From CBDAUN01 sp965214615 (GTDB lineage Bacteria > Pseudomonadota > Gammaproteobacteria > Arenicellales > JAJDZL01), in assembly GCA_965214615.1 (NCBI GenBank), contig OZ243952.1, positions 2,604,001 to 2,668,000 on the forward strand: a stretch of DNA of 64,000 bases, written 5' to 3'. The position numbers and the translations under genes are program-made. Numbering within the stretch: position 1 is the stretch's first letter; every line of letters starts with the position of its first letter. Positions 26,435-35,421 of this stretch are shown one piece after another. The notes beneath the pieces were generated by a model that was given only the letters and a program-made list of their open reading frames with translations, searched no databases and was not told the DNA's origin.

Positions 26435-28186
26435 ATGCCTTTAATGACTTCAAGCGAATCATTCGTCGAGACACTAGTGTCATACGGCGTTACCGATGTC
26501 TTCGGCATCGTCGGGTCGGCCTATATGGATGCGCTCGACATCTTTCCCGCCGCAGGCATCCGGTTCATACCGACCGTGCATGAGCAGGGATCTGCGCATA
26601 TGGCCGACGGATTTGCCCGGGTAAGCGGCCGCCACGGCGTATGCATCGCGCAAAACGGCCCGGGAATCACAAACTTCGTCACCGCAATCGCAGCCGCCTA
26701 CTGGGCGCACTCGCCTGTTGTGGCGATCACGCCCGAAACCGGAAGCGGCACCATGGGACTCGGCGGATTCCAGGAAACCGAGCAGCTGCCCATCTTTTCC
26801 AAGATCACCAAGTATCAGGCGCACGTCAGCGGGCCCCAGCGGATGGCGGAATTTACCGCCCGCTGCTTCGATCTGGCCATGTCTGAACGAGGCCCGACGC
26901 AACTGAATATTCCGCGGGACTACTTCTACGGCGATGTCAATATCGACGTTCCCAACCCGCAGGTCATCGAACGCGGTGCCGGAGGCGGCAACTCACTCGC
27001 AGACGCGGCACGGCTTCTGGCAGACGCGGAGTTTCCAGTAATTCTGGCCGGCGGCGGCGTAATCATGGCCAACGCTGTCGATTCATGCGTCGAACTGGCC
27101 GAATACCTGTCTGCGCCCGTAGTCAACAGCTACCTGCACAACGATTCATTCCCGGCCCGTCACCCGCTGTGGGCCGGCCCGCTGGGCTATCAGGGATCGA
27201 AAGCCGGCATGAGGCTGATCTCCAAAGCCGATGTAGTACTGGCGCTCGGCACCAGGCTGGGGCCGTTCGGCACGCTGCCGCAGCACGGGATGGACTACTG
27301 GCCCAAGGATGCCAAAATCATCCAGGTCGATGTCGATCATCAGAAAATCGGACTTGTAAAGAAGATCTCGGTCGGCATATGCGGCGATGCAGGCGAATCG
27401 TCGCGCGCCATCTTGGAACAGCTGAAAAACCGCGAACATATCGCCTGCCTGCAGAACAGGGATTCCAGGCTGAAGGAAATCGCCGGGGAAAAGGCGAACT
27501 GGGAGTCCGAACTGAACGACTGGACTGAGGAGCGCGACGAGTGGAGCCAGTCGATGTGCGCAGAGGACGAAGGCATGCTGCACCCGCGCCAGGTGCTCCG
27601 TGAACTCGAAAGGGCGACGCCTTCGAATGCTGCAATCTCTACCGACATCGGCAACATCTGCTCGGTCTCCAACAGCTATCTGAGGTTCGACAGGCCGCGC
27701 AGCTTTTTCGCCGCGATGAGCTTCGGAAACTGCGGATATGCCTTTCCCGTCATCATGGGTGTCAAGGTTGCGGCGCCGGACCGCCCGGCAATCGCCTATG
27801 TCGGCGACGGTGCCTGGGCCATGAGCATGGGAGAGATTCTCACCTGCGTGCGCGAGCAGATTCCGGTGACCCCTGTCGTATTCAACAACCGTCAGTGGGG
27901 AGCCGAGAAGAAGAATCAGGTCGATTTCTACGGCCGCAGATTCGAAGGCGTGAATCTTGACAATCCAAGCTGGGCCAAGATTGCACAGTCCATGGGAGCC
28001 GAAGGCATAATCGTCGACAAGCTTGACATGGTGGGCGATGCGTTGCGCGAAGCGTGCGCAGCACAGCGCGAAGGCAAGACGACGGTGGTCGAGGTGATGT
28101 GCACCCGTGAACTGGGCGACCCGTTCCGCCGCGATGCGCTGAGCGCACCGGTCCGCCACCTTGAAAAATACAAGCAGTACGTCTAG
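26435..28186 (+). CDS. xsc: Sulfoacetaldehyde acetyltransferase
   Basis: Xsc is a thiamine-diphosphate enzyme that turns sulfoacetaldehyde and phosphate into acetyl phosphate and sulfite, the key desulfonation step for taurine. Its 583 residues have the acetolactate-synthase fold: VFGIVGSAYMDALDIFPAAGI at the N-terminus (VFGIVGSAYMD, an Xsc hallmark), HEQGSAHMADGFARV with the catalytic Glu, and the ThDP motif VGDGAWAMSMGEILT followed by FNNRQWGAEKKNQVDFY. It starts 57 bases after ald, with pta close behind. It needs thiamine diphosphate, which the thi operon at 41.8 kb helps supply. Confidence 0.95.
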   Translation: MPLMTSSESFVETLVSYGVTDVFGIVGSAYMDALDIFPAAGIRFIPTVHEQGSAHMADGFARVSGRHGVCIAQNGPGITNFVTAIAAAYWAHSPVVAITPETGSGTMGLGGFQETEQLPIFSKITKYQAHVSGPQRMAEFTARCFDLAMSERGPTQLNIPRDYFYGDVNIDVPNPQVIERGAGGGNSLADAARLLADAEFPVILAGGGVIMANAVDSCVELAEYLSAPVVNSYLHNDSFPARHPLWAGPLGYQGSKAGMRLISKADVVLALGTRLGPFGTLPQHGMDYWPKDAKIIQVDVDHQKIGLVKKISVGICGDAGESSRAILEQLKNREHIACLQNRDSRLKEIAGEKANWESELNDWTEERDEWSQSMCAEDEGMLHPRQVLRELERATPSNAAISTDIGNICSVSNSYLRFDRPRSFFAAMSFGNCGYAFPVIMGVKVAAPDRPAIAYVGDGAWAMSMGEILTCVREQIPVTPVVFNNRQWGAEKKNQVDFYGRRFEGVNLDNPSWAKIAQSMGAEGIIVDKLDMVGDALREACAAQREGKTTVVEVMCTRELGDPFRRDALSAPVRHLEKYKQYV

Positions 28187-28198
28187 AACGTTCCTGGC

Positions 28199-29176
28199 TT
28201 GGGCTCTAAAGGTCTACACGCCCGCACTGTCGTATTTGCAGAAGCGGCGGACGAGCGAATGCTCCGTGCCGCCGCTATTGCTCAATCTGCCCATGGCGTA
28301 GCGCCAATCCTGACCGGCGCCGAAGCCGACATTCTCGCCGTCGCGGCGGCGCATAGCCTGGATGTCGGCAACCTTGAAATCTGCGACCCGGCAAAAGACT
28401 CCCGAATCGGCGAACTGATCGAGGTCGCAGCAAGCGGTCCCCGGAAACTGAGCCCGGCAATCGCAGCGCGCATGCTGCGAAAACCGCTGATGTACAGCGC
28501 CTGCCTGGTTCGTGCGCAGCGCGCTCAGGCGATGGTCGCCGGAGCGTCAGTGCCGACAGCAAAGGTGCTGGAGGCAGGACTCATAATGATCGGCGCGCAG
28601 CAGGGCATAGGCACGCCGTCAAGCTACTTCGCGATGCATTTGCCCGCCAACGGCAATGCACAAAGGCGCACAGTCCTTTTTGCCGACTGCGCAGTCAATG
28701 TGAATCCAACCGCCGAGCAACTCGCAGACATCGCTATTTCGACAGCCCGCAATGCACGGCACATCCTTGAATCACAGCCGCGCGTGGCAATGCTCTCGTT
28801 CTCATCCAGAGGCAGCGCGCGCCACGAACTTGTCAGCAAAGTCGTCGAAGCAACTGCCATCGTCGCCGAACGTGACCCGAACCTTCTGATTGACGGCGAG
28901 CTTCAATTCGACGCAGCCTTCGACCCCAGGGTCGCCGAACTGAAACTTGGCGGACAAGGGGAACAGGCGGTCGCAGGCTGCGCCAATGTGTTCATATTTC
29001 CGGATTTGAACTCTGGAAACATCGGCTACAAGATTGCGCAATATCTAGCCGGCGCCAAGGCGATCGGGCCTGTACTGCAAGGATTCGCTCACCCGGTCAG
29101 CGACTTGTCGCGCGGCGCTACGGTCGACGATATCGTTGAAACCACCAAGCTGCTGCTTGCCGCATCCGGCCCGTAG
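28199..29176 (+). CDS. pta: Phosphate acetyltransferase
   Basis: Pta converts acetyl phosphate and CoA to acetyl-CoA, taking the xsc product into central metabolism. The 325-residue product from a TTG at 28199 is the short single-domain form. It shows FAEAADERMLRAAAIA, then TAKVLEAGLIMIG, VNVNPTAEQLADIAISTA, MLSFSSRGSARHELV and a C-terminal NVFIFPDLNSGNIGYKIAQ, all standard for Pta. The gap to xsc is 12 bases, so the two are surely co-transcribed. The start codon is uncertain, because no ATG lies before residue 22. Confidence 0.93.
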   Translation: MGSKGLHARTVVFAEAADERMLRAAAIAQSAHGVAPILTGAEADILAVAAAHSLDVGNLEICDPAKDSRIGELIEVAASGPRKLSPAIAARMLRKPLMYSACLVRAQRAQAMVAGASVPTAKVLEAGLIMIGAQQGIGTPSSYFAMHLPANGNAQRRTVLFADCAVNVNPTAEQLADIAISTARNARHILESQPRVAMLSFSSRGSARHELVSKVVEATAIVAERDPNLLIDGELQFDAAFDPRVAELKLGGQGEQAVAGCANVFIFPDLNSGNIGYKIAQYLAGAKAIGPVLQGFAHPVSDLSRGATVDDIVETTKLLLAASGP

Positions 29177-29197
29177 GGACATCCGGCTCGGCGCGAC

Positions 29198-30337
29198 TCA
29201 CCTTTCGTCAATGGGAACGTAGTCGCGCGGCGGCGGTCCGTTGTAGACGGTCAGGGGCCGAATCAGAATATTGGCTTCGAGCTGTTCGATGATCTGGCTG
29301 AACCAGCCCGGGGTGCGCCCTATTGCAAATATGGGCACGAACAAGTCTTCCGGAATGCCGTGCAGGTGATAGACGACGCCGGAATAGAAGTCGACATTGA
29401 CGTTCACGCCGTGACGCGCATAGGGCTTCATCGCTTCGACCAGCGCCTGAAGAATCTCATACCAGTGAGGCTGGCCCATTTCGATCGACAGTTTCTGCAC
29501 CCCCTCCTTCATATGCCGGGCGCGCGGGTCTTCTGCGCGATAGACGCGGTGGCCGAACCCCATCACCGCTTCGCGGTTGGCGCGCTTGGTTTTGACGTAT
29601 TCGGCCGCATTCTCCGGCTTGCCGACTTCCTGCGCCATTTTCATGACATTTTCAGCGGCACCGCCGTGGGCGGGACCCGAAAGAGCGGCAATCGCCGCGG
29701 TCATGGATGCGTAGACGTTCGCATCGGTGCCGGTAACCACCCTTGCAGTAAATGAAGAAGCATTCGATCCGTGCTCGGCATGCAGTATCAGGTCCTTGTC
29801 AAACAGCTGCGCCGCATCCTGACTTGGCGCCTCGCCCTTTAAAAGGTACAGGAAATGGGCGGCATGGCTCAGATCGGCTGACGGGCTGACAGGATCCCTG
29901 CCATTTCGAATGTTGTCATGCGCCGCGACGATCATCGGCACCTTCGACGTCAGTCGAATTGCCGCGTCGACAACCGCATCGGCACGGCTGTCGTCCGGAT
30001 TGTCCTCCAATGCGCCCAATGCGGAAACGCAGGTGCGCAGCACTTCCATCGGGTGCGCGTGCCTGACTGCTCCGATGATGTCGATGATTTGATCAGGCAG
30101 CATTCTCTCCTGCCTGAGGCGTTCGTCGAAACGGCTCAGCTGCTCGCGGTCAGGGAGACCGCCATGCAGCAGCAGGTATGCCGTCTCTTCGAAATTCGAA
30201 TGCGCGGCAAGATCGTGGATCGAGTATCCACGATAGCGCAAATCTCCGGCACGTCCGTCAATGGATGAAACGGCCGAGCGGGCGAAATACACTCCCTTGA
30301 GGCCGCGATGCAGTTCGGTCTTGGTTACTTCTTTCAT
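29198..30337 (-). CDS. Citrate synthase (2-methylcitrate synthase-like, short form)
   Basis: A 379-residue citrate synthase of the short type found in archaea, Gram-positives and as PrpC. Catalytic residues are clear: His in LILHAEHGSNASSF, His in MGFGHRVYR and Asp in VNVDFYSGVVYH. GLKGVYFARSAVSSIDG is the usual N-terminal segment. It condenses acetyl-CoA, or propionyl-CoA if it acts as methylcitrate synthase, with oxaloacetate. It converges on pta with 21 bases between stops, so its link to the taurine acetyl-CoA supply is positional only. Neither prpB nor prpD is nearby, so citrate synthase is at least as likely. Confidence 0.87.
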   Translation of the reverse strand: MKEVTKTELHRGLKGVYFARSAVSSIDGRAGDLRYRGYSIHDLAAHSNFEETAYLLLHGGLPDREQLSRFDERLRQERMLPDQIIDIIGAVRHAHPMEVLRTCVSALGALEDNPDDSRADAVVDAAIRLTSKVPMIVAAHDNIRNGRDPVSPSADLSHAAHFLYLLKGEAPSQDAAQLFDKDLILHAEHGSNASSFTARVVTGTDANVYASMTAAIAALSGPAHGGAAENVMKMAQEVGKPENAAEYVKTKRANREAVMGFGHRVYRAEDPRARHMKEGVQKLSIEMGQPHWYEILQALVEAMKPYARHGVNVNVDFYSGVVYHLHGIPEDLFVPIFAIGRTPGWFSQIIEQLEANILIRPLTVYNGPPPRDYVPIDER

Positions 30338-30378
30338 GCGTATTCAATGTTCGATTGTTGTAGAAAATGTACCCTGCG

Positions 30379-30774
30379 CTACCGCCATTCAGAGTGCTGC
30401 GGCAATTCGTCGCCAATGTCGTACCAGTCGGGCTTGTGGCTGACCCAGATGTGGCCGTTCGCCTTGAACCCCAGATCGCCGTCAAGCGCGCCGATACGTA
30501 GAATTACATCGTCCGGATCGCGGTCGCATCGAGCAAATACATGAGTGCCGCAATTGCTGCAAAAATAGCGTGTTTTCCCTGGCGATGATTGATACTTGGA
30601 CAGGACATCCTGACCCTGGATCACTGTGAAGCCGGATTCGGCAGTCAAGGCGCTCGAACCGTATGCTGTTGCGTGCACCTTTCGGCACGTGCGGCAATGG
30701 CAGTGATGAAAACGGCGTATCGGCGCGAGGACTTCGAAGCCGACCGCTTTGCACAAGCAAGTGCCTGTATGCAT
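30379..30774 (-). CDS. GFA/CENP-V family zinc protein
   Basis: A 131-residue member of the glutathione-dependent-formaldehyde-activating/CENP-V fold. Zinc-binding cysteines lie in TGTCLCKAVGF, HHCHCRTCRKVHA and YFCSNCGTHVFA. Few members have a proven activity, and many are annotated by similarity to Gfa, which promotes formation of S-hydroxymethylglutathione. It follows the AlaX gene by 33 bases in the run that begins with a demethylating dehydrogenase, whose reaction can release formaldehyde. That makes a formaldehyde role thinkable but unproven. Confidence 0.8.
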   Translation of the reverse strand: MHTGTCLCKAVGFEVLAPIRRFHHCHCRTCRKVHATAYGSSALTAESGFTVIQGQDVLSKYQSSPGKTRYFCSNCGTHVFARCDRDPDDVILRIGALDGDLGFKANGHIWVSHKPDWYDIGDELPQHSEWR

Positions 30775-30807
30775 ATCGTATTCCCTCCGGGTTGACTGGA
30801 TTGCGGG

Positions 30808-31521
30808 CTAATCGTCGAAAACAACCGTGACCCGACGGTTCTTGCGCCCTTTCTTTTCTATCTTTTCGATTCGCACCGGCCCGATTTCGGACGAATCAGC
30901 GACATGCGTCCCGCCGCATGGCTGCAAGTCGATCCCCTTGAAATGCACCAGGCGCACCATGCCGGCGCCCCGCGGCGGCTGAACCGCCATGGTCCTGACA
31001 AGCTTCGGATTGGCGTCGAGCTCCTCATCGGAAATCCACCGGATGTCGCAGGCGCTTCGCTTGAGCACCAGCCGGTTCAAAGACTGCTCCAGCTGACGCT
31101 TGTCGACCGTCTGTTCCATGTCAAAGTCCAATCTGCCCCGGTCGGGATAGATCTGTCCTCCGGTCACCTGGGCCGGAATCAGCGCGCACAGCAGGTGCAG
31201 GCAGCTGTGCATTCGCATCAGGCGATGCCGGCGGTCCCAGTCAATTTCAAGATGGAGGCCGGCAGCGGGTTCGGGCAGCGGCGACTCGGCGCTGCAATAA
31301 TGAAGGATCTCGCCGGTATCGCGGCTGCGCCTGGTATCGACTATGTCGATTTGCTCGCCGTTGCTCAATGTCGCCCAGCCCTGATCTCCCGGCTGACCGC
31401 CGCCTGTCGGATAAAACACCGTTCGGCTCGCTGCAAAGGCATGCGATTGCGGATCTGCAGCTGAGACAACCGCGGTGCATGCTCTGGCATACGGGTCGGA
31501 TTGAAACAGTTCCTTTGCCAC
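30808..31521 (-). CDS. AlaX-type alanyl-tRNA editing protein
   Basis: A free-standing relative of the AlaRS editing domain, which hydrolyses mischarged Ser- or Gly-tRNA(Ala). The product is 237 residues from a GTG at 31521 with aagga nine bases upstream. FYPTGGGQPGDQG is the glycine-rich motif, and the zinc ligands are HSCLH (HxxxH) and PCGGTHV (CxxxH). The frame is open for another 124 codons upstream, but that part is antisense-like and lies over the end of the preceding dehydrogenase gene. The start lies 19 bases after that gene's stop, so the two are co-transcribed. Confidence 0.87.
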   Translation of the reverse strand: MAKELFQSDPYARACTAVVSAADPQSHAFAASRTVFYPTGGGQPGDQGWATLSNGEQIDIVDTRRSRDTGEILHYCSAESPLPEPAAGLHLEIDWDRRHRLMRMHSCLHLLCALIPAQVTGGQIYPDRGRLDFDMEQTVDKRQLEQSLNRLVLKRSACDIRWISDEELDANPKLVRTMAVQPPRGAGMVRLVHFKGIDLQPCGGTHVADSSEIGPVRIEKIEKKGRKNRRVTVVFDD

Positions 31522-31540
31522 GAACCTGATTCCTTGAACA

Positions 31541-33988
31541 CTAGGCTTTCGGCCGTACAGACTTCGGATCGTACATGGGGCGCAGCGATGCGCGGGCCGC
31601 ATATCTTTCGCCTGCCACTTCGATCTCGAATGATCCGGACTCGATAAGCTGGGAAGTGACGCCGTCGCCGCAATTGACGTATCCGAGCGCAACGCTGGCG
31701 CCGAGCGTGTATCCGTACATGGCCGATGTAGTGCGTCCGACAAACTGTCCGTCGCGGTAGATCGGCTCCTCGTGATAAAGCAAGGGCTCGGGATTTTCAA
31801 GCGCAAACTGGACAAGCCGCCTGGTCTGCGGCTTTTCGCGCTGGGCCGCCAGCGCATCGCGTCCGATAAATCCGCCGGGCTTGTCCCAGGCAACCGCGAA
31901 TGCCAGTCCTGCCTGAAGCGGCGTATCTTCGTCGGATATGTCGTGGCCCCAGTGCCGGAATGCCTTTTCGATGCGAAGGGAATTCAGCGCATGGTAGCCG
32001 CAATGCTTCAGTCCGTACTGCGCTCCCGCCTGGATGATTTCATCATACACGTGCTGCGCGAACTCGCTGGGCATATACAGTTCCCAGCCCAGTTCGCCGA
32101 CGTAGGTAATGCGCGACGCGCGAACCTGGGCATATCCGGCTTCGATTTCCTTTGAAGTCAGAAACGGAAACGCCCTGTTGGACAGGTCTGCCGATGTGAC
32201 CTGCGACAGCAGGTCGCGCGAGCGCGGCCCCATGATGGAAAGCACCGAGTAGCTCGAGGTGACGTCGGTGGTTACGACTCGCAAGTCCTGGGCGAGATTG
32301 CGCCGCAGCCAGTCATGGTCGCGCACCTGGGCGGCCGCCGACGTCACAATCAGATACTGATCCTGTGCCAGACGCTTGACCGTCAGATCCGCTTCAATGC
32401 CTCCCCGGTCATTGAGCCACTGGGTGTACACCACGCGGTCTACATCGACCGATACGTCGTTGGCGCATATCCGATTCAGAAACACTTCGGCATCGGCGCC
32501 TTGGACGAGGATTTTTGCGAACGAGGTAAGATCGAAAATGCCGACCCCGTTTCGCACCGCTTCGTGCTCGGCGCGCGCGTATTCAAACCAGTTCTGGCGG
32601 CCATAGCTGTATCGGTATTGCGGCTCGACTCCCTGGGGTGCATACCAGTTCGGCCGCTCCCAGCCGCAGGTCTCGCCAAAGCATGCTCCGTGGTGCGCGA
32701 GTCGGTCGTGCAATGGCGACTTTCTCACGTTGCGGGCGGTCTCGACCTGCCGAAACGGCCAGTGCATCGCATAGAGCAGGCCAAGGGTCTCGGAAATTCT
32801 GTCGCACAGGTATCTGCTGTTGTTCTGGAACGGATGGACTCTGCGAATATCCACATCCCAGTAGTCGAGCAGCGGGCGGTCGCTGGTAATCCATTCGGCG
32901 ATCACTTTTCCGGCTCCGCCGGACGACTGGACTCCGATCGAATTGAAACCGGCGGCCACATAGAAGCCTTTCAGTGAGGGAGATTCTCCCAGATAGTACC
33001 GATCGTCCGGGGTGAAGCTCTCAGGGCCGCAGAAGAAGGTGTGGATGCCGACATCCGCCAGAGACGGAATCCGGTGCAGCGCGTTGTTGAGAGCATCTTC
33101 GAACTGGTCCCAGTCTTCCGGAAGCTGATCGAAGCAGAAGTCTTCGGGTATTCCCTGCATGCCCCACGGCTTGGCCTTTGGCTCGAAAGCGCCGACCAGC
33201 AGCTTGCCTGCATCTTCCTTGTAATAGGTAAATCCGTTCGGGTCGCGCATCGAAGGCAGCTGCGGTGCAAGTCCGGGGATGGGCTCGGTGACGACGTAAT
33301 AGTGCTCCGCAGCATGCAAAGGCACTTCGACGCCGCACATCAGGCCGATTTCGCGCGCCCACATGCCACCGCAATTGACCACAAACCGGGCCTGAATATC
33401 GCCCATTTCGGTTCTCACGCCTGTCACTGCTCGTCCGCGGGTCGATATGCCGGTGACTTTTACATTTTCGAATATTCTTGCGCCGCGCTGGCGGGCGCCT
33501 TTGGCATAGGCCTGAACCATATCCAAAGGGTTAATCTGGCCATCCTTTGGAACGAACACGCACCCGACGAGATCGTCGATGTTCAGAATCGGGTATTTTT
33601 CCAGAGCCTCCTGCGGCGTGATGACATTGGCTTCAACACCGAAGGATCTTGCCATCGATGCCGTTCGCTTGAGCTCCTCAAACCGTTCGGCATCCGACGC
33701 CACCGCAAGCGAGCCATTCTGCCTGTAGCCGGTGTTCTGACCAGTTTCCTCCTCGAGCACGGCGAGCAGCTCTGCGGTGTATTGCGCCAGTCTGGAAAGG
33801 TTGTAGCTCGAGCGCAGCTGTCCGACGAGGCCGGCGGCATGCCAGGTTGTCCCGCACCCCAGTTCGCGGCGCTCCAAAAGGACGATATCGTCCCATCCGA
33901 GCTTGGCCAAATGGTAAAGAACGCTTGTTCCGACGGCTCCGCCGCCGATTACTACGACATCCGCTTTTGACGGGAGTGATTCTTGCAT
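31541..33988 (-). CDS. Dimethylglycine/sarcosine dehydrogenase-like flavoprotein
   Basis: An 815-residue two-domain enzyme. The N-terminal DAO-type FAD domain has VVVIGGGAVGTSVLYHLAK (GGGAVG at 15-20) and GCGTTWHAAGLV, where H50 is the residue that binds FAD covalently in mammalian dimethylglycine and sarcosine dehydrogenases. The C-terminal half is a GcvT-like aminomethyltransferase domain (GVGIFDLTSFAKI, IMGPRSRDLL, TYVGELGWELYMP) that binds tetrahydrofolate. The pair removes an N-methyl group and passes it to folate, or releases formaldehyde. Dimethylglycine or sarcosine are likely substrates, and this fits a glycine-betaine or methylamine route with the mttB-type gene at 55.5 kb. Confidence 0.88.
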   Translation of the reverse strand: MQESLPSKADVVVIGGGAVGTSVLYHLAKLGWDDIVLLERRELGCGTTWHAAGLVGQLRSSYNLSRLAQYTAELLAVLEEETGQNTGYRQNGSLAVASDAERFEELKRTASMARSFGVEANVITPQEALEKYPILNIDDLVGCVFVPKDGQINPLDMVQAYAKGARQRGARIFENVKVTGISTRGRAVTGVRTEMGDIQARFVVNCGGMWAREIGLMCGVEVPLHAAEHYYVVTEPIPGLAPQLPSMRDPNGFTYYKEDAGKLLVGAFEPKAKPWGMQGIPEDFCFDQLPEDWDQFEDALNNALHRIPSLADVGIHTFFCGPESFTPDDRYYLGESPSLKGFYVAAGFNSIGVQSSGGAGKVIAEWITSDRPLLDYWDVDIRRVHPFQNNSRYLCDRISETLGLLYAMHWPFRQVETARNVRKSPLHDRLAHHGACFGETCGWERPNWYAPQGVEPQYRYSYGRQNWFEYARAEHEAVRNGVGIFDLTSFAKILVQGADAEVFLNRICANDVSVDVDRVVYTQWLNDRGGIEADLTVKRLAQDQYLIVTSAAAQVRDHDWLRRNLAQDLRVVTTDVTSSYSVLSIMGPRSRDLLSQVTSADLSNRAFPFLTSKEIEAGYAQVRASRITYVGELGWELYMPSEFAQHVYDEIIQAGAQYGLKHCGYHALNSLRIEKAFRHWGHDISDEDTPLQAGLAFAVAWDKPGGFIGRDALAAQREKPQTRRLVQFALENPEPLLYHEEPIYRDGQFVGRTTSAMYGYTLGASVALGYVNCGDGVTSQLIESGSFEIEVAGERYAARASLRPMYDPKSVRPKA

Positions 33989-34502
33989 AGCCGAAAATCT
34001 ATTGTCTTTGTCCGTAATGCGGCTGATATCAGCGAACAGCCCGGCGGCTCAGGCCCAATCCTGACACGAAGCGCCGCAGTCGGCGCCGGCCGATCGACAC
34101 CGAAACTGACATGCAGTTTGCGCGGACGCATAGCCGCACTGACGATACCATTGTGCAATTCAGATTGTAATACGACGCCAATAATAACAACACATCAGGC
34201 GGACGGATCAATAAAATGTGCGATTTCCCCCGGTCAGGCTGACCTGCCTTGTCGAAAATGCCATTGAGAAGGTCAAGCAGGAGCATTTTTTGAGAATATG
34301 CCGCATTCAACTTGTAATTTCCTTGGTCGAGGCAATAAATTGACAGCAAGCAAATGTATCTGCAGTTGGCTGTGCGCGCAGCGCGTGATGCGATCACTCC
34401 AAGCGCCTTTTCGCACAAGCAGCGGTCCAATAGCAAGAAACGGCTTGCCGCATGGACTGCAGATGGCACAATGGAAGCAATCGACAACACATCGCAGCAC
34501 CA
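33989..34502. other. Intergenic region, no gene recognised
   Basis: This lies between two divergent genes. Short frames on both strands show no family features. The stretch 34160-34220 is AT-rich and may hold the promoter of the minus-strand dehydrogenase gene. Nothing else is evident. Confidence 0.5.
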
Positions 34503-35363
34503 ATGACCATGAAAACAAGTATTGACGACTATCGCCGCGTAGCGGAAGCGATCGGCTATATCGACAGGAACTTCGCCCAGCAGCCCTCGCTAAAGCAGAT
34601 CGCAGATCATGCCGGGATCAGCGAGTTCCATTTCCAGCGCCTGTTCAAGCGCTGGGCAGGAATAACGCCGAAACGGTTCGTGCAATGCCTGACCGCCCAG
34701 CATGCCGGAGCATTGCTGCGCAAGAACCTGCCCGTTCTTGACGCATCCATCGATGCCGGGCTGTCGAGCACCAGTCGCCTGCACGAACTGTTTGTCAATG
34801 TCTATGCGATGACTCCGGATGAATATCGCGGCTACGGCAAGTCATTGACCATTCGCTACGGATGCCATGAGACTCCGTTCGGATTCTGCCTGATCGGACT
34901 GACGCAGCGCGGCATTTGCTGGATGAGTTTCTCCGACACCCGTGATCAGGCGGGAGTGCTTCGCAGCGAGTGGAAAGGAGCAGAACTTGTCGAATCCATC
35001 GCGGACACAGCCCCGGTCATCGAGCAGGTCTTTTTTCAGTCGAATTCCGATATCGAACCTGTATCGCTGCACCTTAAGGGCACGAATCTTCAAATCCGGG
35101 TATGGGAGGCGCTTTTGAAAATTCCGTTCGGCGAAGTCTATTCCTACACCGATGTGGCACGATCGATTGAACGCCCGGACGCGGTGCGCGCTGTAGCGTC
35201 AGCCATCGGCCGAAATCCGGTCTCGTATATCGTTCCATGCCACAGAGTGATCCGCCAGTGCGGCGCATTGGGCGGCTACGAGTGGGGAATCACCCGGAAG
35301 CAGGCGATGCTGGTCTGGGAGCAGGGCAAAGCCGGGCCATTGCAATCGCACGACGAACGCTGA
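34503..35363 (+). CDS. Ada-like AraC regulator fused to O6-methylguanine-DNA methyltransferase
   Basis: The 286-residue product combines an AraC-type helix-turn-helix (SLKQIADHAGISEFHFQRLFKRWAG, given as two helices; residues ~28-110) with a C-terminal suicide methyltransferase containing IPFGEVYSYTDVARSI and the acceptor Cys in SYIVPCHRVI. The N-terminal Ada zinc domain that senses methyl phosphotriesters is missing. It therefore resembles the shortened Ada forms seen in several bacteria: it repairs O6-alkylguanine and may regulate by another cue. ATG 34503 (or 34509) was chosen because the upstream codons are not conserved-looking. Confidence 0.88.
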   Translation: MTMKTSIDDYRRVAEAIGYIDRNFAQQPSLKQIADHAGISEFHFQRLFKRWAGITPKRFVQCLTAQHAGALLRKNLPVLDASIDAGLSSTSRLHELFVNVYAMTPDEYRGYGKSLTIRYGCHETPFGFCLIGLTQRGICWMSFSDTRDQAGVLRSEWKGAELVESIADTAPVIEQVFFQSNSDIEPVSLHLKGTNLQIRVWEALLKIPFGEVYSYTDVARSIERPDAVRAVASAIGRNPVSYIVPCHRVIRQCGALGGYEWGITRKQAMLVWEQGKAGPLQSHDER

Positions 35364-35421
35364 TTCGCACGGCACTTGGAATTACAGCGGCGGCCAAGGC
35401 GATGATGCCTGGCCTATTTGA

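Noticed and set aside
29198..30337. prpC as part of a methylcitrate cycle
   Set aside because: No prpB, prpD or acnD neighbours; plain citrate synthase fits as well, so no gene symbol was given.
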